64,000 nucleotides of DNA. It comes from Treponema sp. (GTDB taxonomy: Bacteria > Spirochaetota > Spirochaetia > Treponematales > Treponemataceae). A program made the translations under genes and the position numbers. The notes below the pieces were generated by a model. The model had not been told where the DNA came from and ran no database searches. It worked only from the letters and a program-made list of their open reading frames with translations. Every line of letters begins with the position of its first letter. Within the stretch, counting starts at the first letter, position 1. Shown here piece after piece: positions 16,621 through 25,299 of this stretch. Location: the NCBI GenBank assembly GCA_016294105.1, contig JAEDCN010000007.1, forward strand, positions 36,101-100,100, given 5' to 3'.

Positions 16621-16902
16621 TTAATGATAATCCGTGATTTTCACATCACAAGCTTCTCCATCGTGAAACTTAAATTGTATTCTCCATTGATTGTTGATTC
16701 GTATGGAACAATAGCCTGAAAGATTGCCAATGAGATGTTCAAATTTATTCCCCGGAGGAATCTTTAGGTCATCCTCATTTTCCGCAGAATGAATGATAAG
16801 CAACTTTGTAAATGCCCGTCTTTGAATCTCTGGAGGAATTTTAGCGGATTTTCTTCCCTGCCAGATTTTTTCTGTTTCGGAATCTGCAAAGTCCACAATC
16901 AT
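16621..16902 (-). CDS. higB: HigB/RelE-type toxin
   Basis: Proteic killer family: IVDFADSETEKIWQGRKS, IPPEIQRRAFTKL, IPPGNKFEHLIGNLSGYCSI and NNQWRIQFKF are signature stretches. The start is taken at 16902 rather than the in-frame ATG at 16920, because TATACT (16909-16914) ends exactly six nt before it. Two AGATATATCT palindromes at about 16923 and 16940 probably bind the HigBA complex. Confidence 0.9.
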   Translation of the reverse strand: MIVDFADSETEKIWQGRKSAKIPPEIQRRAFTKLLIIHSAENEDDLKIPPGNKFEHLIGNLSGYCSIRINNQWRIQFKFHDGEACDVKITDYH

Positions 16903-16963
16903 ACTTTTAGTATACTTCACTTAGATATATCTGTCAACAAGATATATCTGTAATAAATGGAGT

Positions 16964-17010
16964 CCTGTCAACCTTACTCCACCCACACTGCGGGGCAGCT
17001 GGGAGTGTGG
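16964..17010. repeat. TA-cassette boundary repeat, copy C
   Basis: CCTGTCAACCTTACTCCACC followed by CACACTGCGGGGCAGC, with a diverged right end (GGGAGTGTGG). It separates the HigBA and BrnTA operons. Confidence 0.85.
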
Positions 17011-17011
17011 A

Positions 17012-17224
17012 CTAATTCTGAAATTGAATCACCATCTGTTTTTCTTCCTTTACGCACTGAAGGAGATAATAATTGATGATGTTTTGATATGGCATTCCTG
17101 TTTCTTCTGACATATCCTTAAAATAGTCGATAACCTGTTGATCTAAGCGAATTGTTATCTGTTGCTTATTTTTTGCCACGTAGGGATTTTTGATGGCGTT
17201 GCTAAAGTCGTATTCATCTCTCAT
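17012..17224 (-). CDS. BrnA-like antitoxin
   Basis: 70 residues ending with a ribbon-helix-helix segment (QQITIRLDQQVIDYFKDM, then GMPYQNIINYYLLQ). The start at 17224 is supported by AAAGGAG immediately upstream; earlier in-frame ATGs lie inside the toxin gene. It overlaps the BrnT gene by 11 bp. Confidence 0.85.
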   Translation of the reverse strand: MRDEYDFSNAIKNPYVAKNKQQITIRLDQQVIDYFKDMSEETGMPYQNIINYYLLQCVKEEKQMVIQFQN

Positions 17225-17510
17225 ATACACTCCTTTCATATTGTTTCGATTCGGACTTTGTTGCTTTTCTTGCTGAAATAATCCGTATAACTTCATCATT
17301 GCTACGATAACAATGACAAACAACTAAAATTTTTGTTTCTTTGCTTATACCTAGAAGAATGAATCTATCTTCTTCAATGGAGTGGTCTGGATCTGCAATG
17401 AGTAACGCATTGGGATCTTGAAAAACACTTTGTGCCTCCTCAAAAGATACGTGGTGTTTTTTCTGATTGCTGATGGCTTTATCTGTATCCCATTCAAATA
17501 CAATATCCAT
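17214..17510 (-). CDS. BrnT family toxin
   Basis: 98 residues: FEWDTDKAISNQKKHHVSFE, DPDHSIEEDRFILLGIS and RSNDEVIRIISARKATKSE are classic BrnT. It is a RelE-fold ribonuclease. TATAAT ends six nt before the ATG at 17510 (leaderless), within a near-perfect palindrome at 17507-17529 that is the probable BrnA operator. Confidence 0.92.
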   Translation of the reverse strand: MDIVFEWDTDKAISNQKKHHVSFEEAQSVFQDPNALLIADPDHSIEEDRFILLGISKETKILVVCHCYRSNDEVIRIISARKATKSESKQYERSVYER

Positions 17511-17538
17511 AATTATATTATAATTATGGATATTTCTT

Positions 17539-17591
17539 CCTGTCAACCGCTCACTCCACCCACACTGCGGGGCAGCGGTGAATGGGGTGGG
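17539..17591. repeat. TA-cassette boundary repeat, copy D
   Basis: CCTGTCAACCGCTCACTCCA with CACTGCGGGGCAGCGGTG and GGGGTGGG. This copy overlaps the 3' end of the leftward ABC ATPase gene and encodes its last residues. Confidence 0.9.
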
Positions 17592-18417
17592 TAAAAATCT
17601 GGAAGCTTCGGTTGTACACCTGCTGTAGGTTTGCTGGAGTCATGACTTGCTGGGGACTGCCCAGAAGGAGCTGGGAGGTAATGGCTTGGTTCTCGCCAAG
17701 ACTGTGCCATGGCCGCAGAAGTGCCAGGGTTTGGGCAAAAGCGGCTGCTAAGTTAATGTCGTGGATGGACATAAGGACGGCAGTTCCCTGTTGTTGTGCT
17801 AGCTCCTTGGTGGCTTGCAAAAGATCATGTCGCAGTGCAAGGTCCAGGTTGGCAGCAGGCTCGTCTAGAAGCAGGACTTTTGGCTGCTGACAAAAGGAGC
17901 GAGCAATGCGGACTCGCTGGAATTCTCCCCCAGAAAGACTGTGAATCCTTCTATCTAATAGATGTTGTAGCTGGAGTTGATTTGCTGCTTCTCGGGCAAT
18001 CTCTCTGTCTTGCTGAGAGTAGATGCCAGTAAATCCTGTGTGGCAGTAGCGGCCAGTGAGAATCACATCCTGTACGGTGAAATTCCACAGGTTTGATTCC
18101 GTCTGGCTCATGTAGGAAATGATTTTTGCCCGCTGCTTTGATTTTAGCTGATTCAGATGACAGCCCTCTAGCTGAATGGAGCCTGTGGTGCTGAGTTTGT
18201 GGCGACCAAGTCCTGCCAGCACTGTCATGAGGGTGGACTTTCCGCAGCCGTTGGGCCCACTGAGGCAGATAAAATCCCCCGCCTGCATGGAAAAGCTGAT
18301 GTTATCCAGCACCTGTCGTTTCCCGTACCAAGCAGAAAGCCTTTCCACCTGTACCAGCGGCATTCCTCGATTTGAGTTGGTACTTGAAGTCGGGCTGGAA
18401 GCAATCAGTTTATTCAT
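17551..18417 (-). CDS. ABC transporter ATPase, FecE/BtuD type
   Basis: Walker A GPNGCGKSTLM, signature LSGGEFQRVRIARSF, Walker B VLLLDEPAANLD and H-loop MSIHDINLAAAFAQ place it with iron-siderophore and B12 importers. Start at 18417 (MNKLIASSP) with GGGAGAAAG upstream, overlapping the permease end by 8 bp. The final residues HPIHRCPAVWVE are translated from intergenic repeat D, so the native C-terminus has apparently been replaced. Confidence 0.9.
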   Translation of the reverse strand: MNKLIASSPTSSTNSNRGMPLVQVERLSAWYGKRQVLDNISFSMQAGDFICLSGPNGCGKSTLMTVLAGLGRHKLSTTGSIQLEGCHLNQLKSKQRAKIISYMSQTESNLWNFTVQDVILTGRYCHTGFTGIYSQQDREIAREAANQLQLQHLLDRRIHSLSGGEFQRVRIARSFCQQPKVLLLDEPAANLDLALRHDLLQATKELAQQQGTAVLMSIHDINLAAAFAQTLALLRPWHSLGENQAITSQLLLGSPQQVMTPANLQQVYNRSFQIFTHPIHRCPAVWVE

Positions 18418-19405
18418 AGCTTTCTCCCTTAGCTGCCAGCAGCAGGAACACAAAAAATGGCGCCCCCGCCAAGGATGTTACCAAGCCCACAGGAATTTCT
18501 GCGGGAGGAATGGCTGTTCGAGCAATTAAGTCTGCAAGAATCACAAAGCTTGCTCCAAAAAGAATGCTGGCTGGAATCAGCAGCTGGTGGCGGGGGCTAT
18601 AGAGTCGCCGCAAAAGATGGGGCACAATCAATCCCACAAAGCCGATGGTTCCGCCCGTGCAGACGGCGGCGGCGGCGGCAAGAGAACCTGCTCCCAGCAC
18701 CAAAAGCTTTGTGGTAGCGAGATTCAATCCCAGGGCTTGGGCAGCGGTTTCGCCGCCTCCCAAAAGATCCAGATTCCGAGGACACAGGCACAGCAAGAAG
18801 ATGGCAAGCAAGGTGACTGGCAGGAGGAAGTGTAATTCGTTCCAGCCCTTGCCGTTAAAGCTACCGAGGGTCCACACGAAAATCTTGTACAATTCTCTGT
18901 CCTTCAGCAATACTAGCAGGGAGGTAAGGGCGGAAAAAAAAGCGGAGGCGGCAGTTCCGGTGAGAATGATGATGGTGGTACCAGTGTATTTGCCGTGAAG
19001 ACGGGATGCTCCAAAAACTATGAGGGCTGCAGCTAAGGCTCCACCAAAGGCAAAGAGGGGCGTTGCAACGCTGGCGGACAGAAGGGCAGAAAAAACTGCT
19101 CCCAAGGCGGCTCCTGAAGAAATCCCCATAATGCCTGAATCTGCCAGTGGGTTTCGGAAAAAGCCCTGAAACACCGCCCCCGCTCCCGCCAGCAAGCCAC
19201 CGCAGAGAGCTGCCAATAATACTCGTGGCAGGCGGATTTGTCGAATAATGGTGGCTGCAAAGGAGGGAATTTCCTCTGGGGTGTGATGCAAAAGGGCTGC
19301 CAGTACCTCCTGCACAGAAAAAGCTTCCGTGCCCAAAGACACTCCAAGCACAAGGCTTACAAGCAGGAGAAGGCTTCCCAGTCCAAAGGCAAGGAAATTT
19401 TTCAC
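18410..19405 (-). CDS. ABC transporter permease, FecCD/BtuC family
   Basis: 331 residues with about nine to ten hydrophobic segments and the family motifs RLPRVLLAALCGGLLAGAGA, FRNPLADSGIMGISSGAALG and GTIGFVGLIVPHLLRRL. Likely imports cobamides, given the binding protein. The start overlaps the end of the binding-protein gene. Confidence 0.92.
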   Translation of the reverse strand: MKNFLAFGLGSLLLLVSLVLGVSLGTEAFSVQEVLAALLHHTPEEIPSFAATIIRQIRLPRVLLAALCGGLLAGAGAVFQGFFRNPLADSGIMGISSGAALGAVFSALLSASVATPLFAFGGALAAALIVFGASRLHGKYTGTTIIILTGTAASAFFSALTSLLVLLKDRELYKIFVWTLGSFNGKGWNELHFLLPVTLLAIFLLCLCPRNLDLLGGGETAAQALGLNLATTKLLVLGAGSLAAAAAVCTGGTIGFVGLIVPHLLRRLYSPRHQLLIPASILFGASFVILADLIARTAIPPAEIPVGLVTSLAGAPFFVFLLLAAKGESYE

Positions 19406-20346
19406 TGGGCTGTCTCAAAAGCTGGTGTTTGGCCAGTAATCAATCGGGCCAGCTCCAGTGCCATTTCTCCAACTCGTGGGCCAGGGCGAGAAAAAAGGTC
19501 GCTATCCACTGGATAGATTTTGCCGTGAACTACAGCTGGAAGCTTTTGCCACCCAGTTCTGCTGGCAATGGCCTGTGCTCCCGCTGCTCCCTGGAAATTA
19601 TAGTCAGGAAAAAAGATAAAATCTGGTTGGCCTGCGATAATTCCTTCTTCGTTTACCTGGGGATAGGCTTGAGCTAGGGTGCCAAAGATATTTTCCAATC
19701 CCATGGATACCAACAAGTCGGTGATAAAAGAATCTTTGCCAGGAGAAAAGTAGGGAGCAGCAGCCACTTCCCAGTACACCTTTGTTCCAAGATTTTGCTG
19801 GGAAGGTTGGGCTTTTGCCACCAGCAGTTGGGCTTCTTGGAGTTGGGAATCAATTTTTGCTATGAGCTGTTGCGCATCTGTCTGGTGGCCAGTGAGCTCT
19901 CCCAGCTGAACAACTTCTTCGTAAATCTGGTCTAGCTTCTGGGCGGTTGATAAAAATACCTTGATTCCCAGAGCCTCCAGTGGCTGAATCAAATGGTTGT
20001 GCATCACGTCTGCAATGCATACTAAGTCCGGTTGAAAGGCTACAATCCGCTCCAAGCTAATGGTTTTGCCGTCAAAGCCTCCCACAGAAGGGATTGCTTG
20101 CGCTTCTGGCGGCCAGTTGCAAAAATCGGTGCGGGCTACTAGCTTATCCTGGGCATCCAGTGCAAAGATGATTTCCGTGGTAGAAGGAACCAGGGAAACT
20201 ATTCGTTGGCTGAACAGGGATTCCTGATCTTTGGGGGAATGGGGTGATGGATTGAGGGAGCTGGGGTGCTCCTCCTTGGAGCCAAAGGCAAGGATACAAT
20301 CAAGACCAAGTAGGATGGTCAGAAGCAGGACAAGTATTCTTTTCAT
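19402..20346 (-). CDS. btuF: Periplasmic binding protein, BtuF-like
   Basis: Signal peptide, then a class III binding fold: RIVSLVPSTTEIIFALDAQ, DFCNWPPEAQAIPSVGGF, SLERIVAFQPDLVCI and a C-terminal LFSRPGPRVGEM. The PPEA and RPGPR features point to the cobalamin (BtuF) branch rather than siderophore binding. A methionine-synthase activation gene lies 3 kb away, consistent with B12 use. Extended -10 TGC-TACAAT (hexamer 20354-20359) ends 7 nt before the ATG, predicting a leaderless mRNA and no room for a cobalamin riboswitch. Confidence 0.82.
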   Translation of the reverse strand: MKRILVLLLTILLGLDCILAFGSKEEHPSSLNPSPHSPKDQESLFSQRIVSLVPSTTEIIFALDAQDKLVARTDFCNWPPEAQAIPSVGGFDGKTISLERIVAFQPDLVCIADVMHNHLIQPLEALGIKVFLSTAQKLDQIYEEVVQLGELTGHQTDAQQLIAKIDSQLQEAQLLVAKAQPSQQNLGTKVYWEVAAAPYFSPGKDSFITDLLVSMGLENIFGTLAQAYPQVNEEGIIAGQPDFIFFPDYNFQGAAGAQAIASRTGWQKLPAVVHGKIYPVDSDLFSRPGPRVGEMALELARLITGQTPAFETAQ

Positions 20347-20450
20347 GGAAGGAATTGTAGCATATTTCTTGCTCCGTTACACGATAGGTAAATTTGATAT
20401 TTTGGATAAAATTTCGATTTTGTTTTCTTGCAACTTGTTGATTGTGGTGG

Positions 20451-20456
20451 TATAAT
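20451..20456 (+). promoter_or_regulatory. -10 element of the chemoreceptor gene
   Basis: Consensus TATAAT about 38 nt before the ATG at 20494, with GGAGAG before the start codon, so this gene has an ordinary leader. Confidence 0.6.
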
Positions 20457-20493
20457 GGAATTTGAACTTGTTGCATTTCGGAGAGTTGAGAGA

Positions 20494-22644
20494 ATGAAGA
20501 GCCTTCGGTTGAAAATCAGTCTTGTTGTTCTGGCCACCATGGTGTTGTCCTTTGTTTCCATTGCGTTCATTTCGATTCGCAGTGCAAAGACCAGTCTGGA
20601 GGAGGAGATGACAAAGGCGCTGGTGGAGACGGTTCATGCCACTGCGGAGACAATTAAGGCAAAGAACGAGCGGGAATTCAAGATGATTGAGACCCTTGCC
20701 TCTCTGCCATCCATCAGGGATGTGGAGGTGGATTTGCTGGAGAAGACCCACATCATCTACGAGGCCATGTACAACAACAAGGATTACATCGATGTGTGTA
20801 TCCTTGATACAGAGGGATTCGCCTGGATTAACAACGGTGTGACAAGAATTCCGTTCACCGAGCGAAAATACTTCCAGTATCCCTATTCCACGGGAAAGCG
20901 GTTTGTCAGCGACCCCTTCATCAACAAGGTCACCAACGCTCCGGCGCTCTTTTATGCTGTCCCCGTTTTTGACAAGGACAACAATATTATCAATGTGATT
21001 TTCTGTGTGATAGACGGCCTGCAGCTGAGCCAGCTGACAGTAGATCACAGGGCTGGAAACGAGCGATCCGCTTTTTTGATAACATTGCAGGATGGTGCCG
21101 GGGGAGAAAATGAGTCCTTTTCCGAGCTTCATTCCGAGGGAACCATCATTGCGGATGAAAAATATCTTGGTGCAACCAGCAGCTACGATGGATTTTATGT
21201 GGAGAATTTTTTCCAGAATGCTCGGTCAACAGGAAATCAGGAATATATCAGGGAGATTGAGCGAATTAAGTCCGAGAATCAGGGAACCATAAAATATACC
21301 CAGGACGGAAACACCTACATTCTGGCCTTTGAGCATATTCCTGACACGGAATGGATTGCCATGGACATTGTTCCCTACAGCGACTTCCAGGCTGGAATGA
21401 ACCGGGTCAGAAGCATCATTATCATTTACGTTGCCATCATCACCATTGTCTCCATGCTGGTGGTCTCGTTGGTAATCTCCCGCTCTATCAAGCCCCTGAA
21501 AATGGTGCGGTCTGCCATCAACGAGATAGCCACGGGAAATGCGGACCTGACACGGCGCATCTCAATTTCATCTGAAGATGAGATTGGTGGAGTGGTGCAG
21601 AGCTTCAACCTGTTCGAGGAAAAGCTCCAGACCATCGTCACGGACATCAAGGAGTCCAAGGACAATCTGGCCAAGGTGGGTAGTGTCATGGAGGACAATG
21701 CCTCTGTCACCGCCCACTCAATATCGTCGCTTTTCTCCAGCATCGAGGATATGCAGGGGCAGATTGCAGCCCAGGGCAACAGTGTGGACTTGACCGCCCA
21801 GTCCGTAAACGAGATTTCCAGCAACATCAACAGCCTGGAGGGTATGATTGAGCGTCAGGCGGTGGGTGTTTCCCAGGCCTCCTCCGCCATTGAGCAGATG
21901 ATGGGCAACATTGGCTCCGTGGACAGGTCGGTGGACATCATGGCGGACTCCTTCGGGGAGCTGTTCGAGAATACCAATGTGGGAATCCAGCGGCAGGAGG
22001 TGGTGAGCCAAAAAATCAAGGACATTGAAAAGCAGTCGGAAAACCTGCAGAATGCCAACGAGATTATTTCAGCAATCGCCGGCCAGACAAACCTCTTGGC
22101 CATCAATGCCGCTATTGAGGCTGCCCATGCGGGAGACTCAGGAAAGGGCTTCAGCGTGGTTGCAGACGAGATAAAGAAGCTCTCCGAGTCCTCCTCCCAG
22201 GAGTCCAACAAGATAAACGAGCAGCTTCGGGAAATCACCAGCTCAATCAGCGGCGTGGTGCAGGCCTCCATCGAGTCCATGGAGGCATTCTCCAAGGTTT
22301 CCACCCTGATAAATTCCACCAACGAGATGGTCATCAGTATCAAGCGGGCTATGAACGAGCAGAATGCGGGGTCCAAGCAGATTTTCGATGCCCTGCACAC
22401 CATGAACAACAACACCTCCGAGGTTCGTGATGCCGGCCGGAAGATGTCCCAGGAGAACCAGGTGGTTCTGGACAAGATCAGGAACCTGCAGCAGGTTACG
22501 GAATCCATGCAGCGGGCCATGGCCTTGATAACGGAGGAGACCTCCAAAATCAATGCCACCGGTAATGAGCTGAAGGAGGTGACGCCACGGCTGATGGCCT
22601 CCATCGACGAGATAAGCAATGAGATTGACCAGTTCAAGGTGTAG
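20494..22644 (+). CDS. Methyl-accepting chemotaxis protein
   Basis: 716 residues: N-terminal membrane helix (about 7-29), a large dCache-like periplasmic sensor (30-310), second membrane helix (about 311-335), HAMP domain (ISRSIKPLKMVRSAINEI) and a long cytoplasmic coiled-coil. The signalling tip AGQTNLLAINAAIEAAHAGD is intact. The ligand cannot be predicted. Codon use is markedly biased to G/C-ending codons compared with neighbours, which may reflect high expression or a different origin. ATG at 20494 is chosen for its SD and because it begins the signal-anchor helix. Confidence 0.92.
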   Translation: MKSLRLKISLVVLATMVLSFVSIAFISIRSAKTSLEEEMTKALVETVHATAETIKAKNEREFKMIETLASLPSIRDVEVDLLEKTHIIYEAMYNNKDYIDVCILDTEGFAWINNGVTRIPFTERKYFQYPYSTGKRFVSDPFINKVTNAPALFYAVPVFDKDNNIINVIFCVIDGLQLSQLTVDHRAGNERSAFLITLQDGAGGENESFSELHSEGTIIADEKYLGATSSYDGFYVENFFQNARSTGNQEYIREIERIKSENQGTIKYTQDGNTYILAFEHIPDTEWIAMDIVPYSDFQAGMNRVRSIIIIYVAIITIVSMLVVSLVISRSIKPLKMVRSAINEIATGNADLTRRISISSEDEIGGVVQSFNLFEEKLQTIVTDIKESKDNLAKVGSVMEDNASVTAHSISSLFSSIEDMQGQIAAQGNSVDLTAQSVNEISSNINSLEGMIERQAVGVSQASSAIEQMMGNIGSVDRSVDIMADSFGELFENTNVGIQRQEVVSQKIKDIEKQSENLQNANEIISAIAGQTNLLAINAAIEAAHAGDSGKGFSVVADEIKKLSESSSQESNKINEQLREITSSISGVVQASIESMEAFSKVSTLINSTNEMVISIKRAMNEQNAGSKQIFDALHTMNNNTSEVRDAGRKMSQENQVVLDKIRNLQQVTESMQRAMALITEETSKINATGNELKEVTPRLMASIDEISNEIDQFKV

Positions 22645-22693
22645 GGGTTTCATTTTCGTTGCACTAAGGGGATAAAATCTGTATTATTTACCT

Positions 22694-23578
22694 ATGAAAA
22701 TCATCGATATATTGAAGTCAGGGCGGCCAACTCTGTCTTATGAGGTATTTCCTCCTAAAACTGATGCTGCCTACGAACCATTACTAGAAAATGTGCGGGA
22801 AATTGCCACCCTTCATCCTGATTTTATGAGCGTTACCTACGGTGCAGGTGGGGGAACAAGTGAATATACAGTGGCTATTGCTGATGCCATTCAGATGGAA
22901 TTCCAAGTTCCTGCCTTGGCTCATTTTACCTGTGTGTCCTCTAACCGAGCTACCATTCAGGCTCAGCTGAAAAAAATCAAGGATGCTGGTATTGAAAACG
23001 TGCTGGCTTTGCGGGGAGATTTGCCAGAAGGAACTGATTGGTCTCAGGCTGAATTCAAATATGCCAGCGATTTGGTGGAAATTATTCGTGAGGCGGGAGA
23101 TTTTTGTATTGGTGGTGCCTGCTATCCAGAAGGCCACACAGAATCTGCCAATTCTCGTGAAGATATTAAGAACTTGAAGCGGAAGGTGGACGCTGGCTGT
23201 CAGTTTTTGACAACCCAGATGTTCTTTGACAACAACATCCTCTATAATTTCTTGTACAAGATTCGTGAACAGGGAATTACTGTGCCTGTGGTAGCTGGAA
23301 TTATGCCTGTGACCAACGGCAAGCAGATTGCCCGCATTTGTAAGCTTTCTGGAACCTATCTGCCTGCTCGATTCAAGGCCATTGTGGACAAGTTCGGCGA
23401 CGACCCCAAGGCCATGACCCAGGCGGGCATTGCCTATGCCACGGACCAAATCATTGACTTGATTGCCAACGGAGTAAACGGAATCCACGTGTATTCCATG
23501 AATAAGCCAGAGGTTGCCCGCCAGATTCAGGCAAACCTGTCTCACATTGTGGGGCCAGATGCAAAGACTTTGTGCTAG
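22694..23578 (+). CDS. metF: 5,10-methylenetetrahydrofolate reductase
   Basis: Reduces methylene-THF to methyl-THF for methionine synthesis. SYEVFPPKT at the N-terminus, SVTYGAGGGTSEYT, LALRGDLPEG, HTESANS and FLTTQMFFDN are MetF signatures over 294 residues. TATTAT ends six nt before the ATG, so a leaderless transcript is likely. The next gene reactivates B12-dependent methionine synthase, so the pair supplies methyl groups to cobalamin-dependent MetH. Confidence 0.95.
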   Translation: MKIIDILKSGRPTLSYEVFPPKTDAAYEPLLENVREIATLHPDFMSVTYGAGGGTSEYTVAIADAIQMEFQVPALAHFTCVSSNRATIQAQLKKIKDAGIENVLALRGDLPEGTDWSQAEFKYASDLVEIIREAGDFCIGGACYPEGHTESANSREDIKNLKRKVDAGCQFLTTQMFFDNNILYNFLYKIREQGITVPVVAGIMPVTNGKQIARICKLSGTYLPARFKAIVDKFGDDPKAMTQAGIAYATDQIIDLIANGVNGIHVYSMNKPEVARQIQANLSHIVGPDAKTLC

Positions 23579-23593
23579 TTGTGGACTGTAAAT

Positions 23594-24304
23594 ATGATTG
23601 AAGATTCTGTTATCTATCATCATCGGGTGGATGCTGCTTCCGTTCCTGTGGATATGGACGAAACCTACCGCTACATGGGCTTTGCCCGTTCTGTGGTTTT
23701 AGGAAAGGACGGTGGCATTCCCCAAGACATTCAAGAGTTGGTAAGCTCCTGTGTTCAGCAGATGCATTCCACCCTAAAGGCTCAAAGTGTGTATACCTGT
23801 CTTCCTCTGGAAATCGATTTTCCTGCTGAAACGACAGGAGAAACTACTGATTCTGCTGGTGAACAAAAGTCTGAAGGCTTGCCGCTGATTAAAATTGGTT
23901 CCATTCAGTTTGAAAGCAAATATTTGGCACGGAATTTGGCAGGATGCAGCAAGGTAATTTTGATTGCTTCTACCATTGGTCCCGTGGCAGATAATCTTAT
24001 CCGCCGTTTTACCAAGCTGGATGCGGCAAAGGCTGCCATTATGCAGGCTGCGGGAGCCATGTTCATTGAATCTTATCTTGATAGCTTCAATGCCCAGCTG
24101 GAAAAAGAAGCTGAGGAACAGGGCTTCAAGCTCCATTCCCGATTCAGTCCTGGTTACGGGGACGTGAGCCTAGAGATTCAGCGTCACTTTTTTTCTATCT
24201 TGCCCTGTACCCAACGAATCGGTCTTACGTTGACCAATTCCTTGGTGATGGCGCCCGAAAAATCTGTGACGGCATTTATTGGCATGGAACCAATAGAGCA
24301 ATAA
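23594..24304 (+). CDS. Stand-alone methionine synthase activation domain protein
   Basis: 236 residues similar to the C-terminal reactivation domain of MetH: KYLARNLAGCSKVILIASTI, FIESYLDSFN, RFSPGYGDVSLEIQRHFF and SLVMAPEKSVTAFIGM. In organisms with split MetH, this protein binds SAM and restores cob(II)alamin. It begins 15 nt after metF, so both are on one mRNA. The MetH catalytic protein itself is not in the window. Confidence 0.85.
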   Translation: MIEDSVIYHHRVDAASVPVDMDETYRYMGFARSVVLGKDGGIPQDIQELVSSCVQQMHSTLKAQSVYTCLPLEIDFPAETTGETTDSAGEQKSEGLPLIKIGSIQFESKYLARNLAGCSKVILIASTIGPVADNLIRRFTKLDAAKAAIMQAAGAMFIESYLDSFNAQLEKEAEEQGFKLHSRFSPGYGDVSLEIQRHFFSILPCTQRIGLTLTNSLVMAPEKSVTAFIGMEPIEQ

Positions 24305-24348
24305 TTTCCAGAGAAAGAGAAATATTTTTTTTTGACTTGGAGGTATAT

Positions 24349-24867
24349 ATGAACGAAATTATCAAGGCTATTTTAGATCGACGTACTTGTCGTAGTTTTA
24401 CCGAGGAAAAGGTAGCTTTAGACAATGTTAAAACCATTTTGGATTGCGCCCTTGCTGCTCCCAGTGGTATGTGCAAGCAAACCTGGAAGTTTACCGCCGT
24501 GGTAAATCCTGAAAAAATCGAGCAGTTGGCAGCAGCGGTTGGTTCAGCCTTGAGCCGCGGTCCAGAGTATACCATGTACAGTCCTCAGGTTTTAGTGATT
24601 ACCTCAAATCTCAAGGAAAGCAAGTACCGAGAAGTAGACAATGCCTGTGCTATGGAAAATATTTACCTTGCCTGTTAAGGCTTAGGCTTGGGCTGCGTCT
24701 GGATTAACCAAGTTCAGGATTGTCAGGATAATCCTGCTGTTCGAGCCATTCTCACTGAGTTTGGTATTCCGGAAGATCATGGTGTGTATGGCTGTGCCGC
24801 CATCGGCTATCGTGCTAGCCCGCCAATTGCCAAGGAAATAAAGGGGCAGTGGGCCATTGTAGAGTAA
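24349..24867 (+). pseudogene. Nitroreductase family gene with internal stop
   Basis: The frame begins MNEIIKAILDRRTCRSFTEE (FMN-binding nitroreductase start) with GGAGG upstream. It runs to NIYLAC, meets a TAA at 24676-24678, and continues in the same frame as GLGLGCVWINQ to IKGQWAIVE and a final stop at 24867. The two parts join without a frame change, and the stop sits where the family has a tyrosine or similar residue in an LxAxxLGLG segment, so a single substitution explains it. A truncated 109-residue product would lack the C-terminal flavin contacts. Confidence 0.85.
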
Positions 24868-24879
24868 TTGTTGCGGGGA

Positions 24880-25299
24880 TTACACAAGGCCAGAAGCGAT
24901 TAAAAAGGTTTCTGGCGTTTGAACGGTAATCCCTGCTGTTTTGTAGTCTTTTATATTTCTTGTAAGCAGTATTTTAATTTGATGTTGCTGTGCAGTATAA
25001 CATTGGATTGCATCTTCTAAATCGGAAAAATCTGAATTTAGGGCATAATCCATTGTTTTTTCCGAAGTATCGATGATGTGAAGGATGAGTCGCAGTTTTC
25101 GTAAGGTTGCTTTTGCTTGTGTCGTTCCAATTTCCTTTCTCAGAATATAAAAAACGTTGCAAAATACAGTGGGAGAAGTAAAAAGTTCTAGCTTATTCAT
25201 GTCTGCAAAGGTAAATAGTAGTGCGGCAAAGTGGTAGTGAGGTATTCTTCGTGCTAACAAATCAAGGATGACATCGGAATCAACAAAAATTTTACTCAT
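24880..25299 (-). CDS. PIN-domain toxin (VapC-like)
   Basis: 139 residues with acidic catalytic positions FVDSDVILDLL at the start and DFSDLEDAIQCYTAQ, then LLTRNIKDY: a PIN-domain ribonuclease of the PIN_3 type. It overlaps the upstream antitoxin gene by 8 bp. Confidence 0.88.
   Translation of the reverse strand: MSKIFVDSDVILDLLARRIPHYHFAALLFTFADMNKLELFTSPTVFCNVFYILRKEIGTTQAKATLRKLRLILHIIDTSEKTMDYALNSDFSDLEDAIQCYTAQQHQIKILLTRNIKDYKTAGITVQTPETFLIASGLV

Noticed and set aside
15495..17591. Repeats A-D as classical attC sites
   Set aside because: They lack the RYYYAAC and GTTRRRY ends; only CAAC is present on one side. Kept as a separate repeat family.
20377..21132. 251-codon minus-strand frame opposite the chemoreceptor
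   Set aside because: Histidine/leucine-rich composition typical of an antisense shadow of a G+C-rich gene; no start signals.
24676..24678. Internal stop as selenocysteine
   Set aside because: The codon is TAA, not TGA, and no SECIS-like element was noticed.
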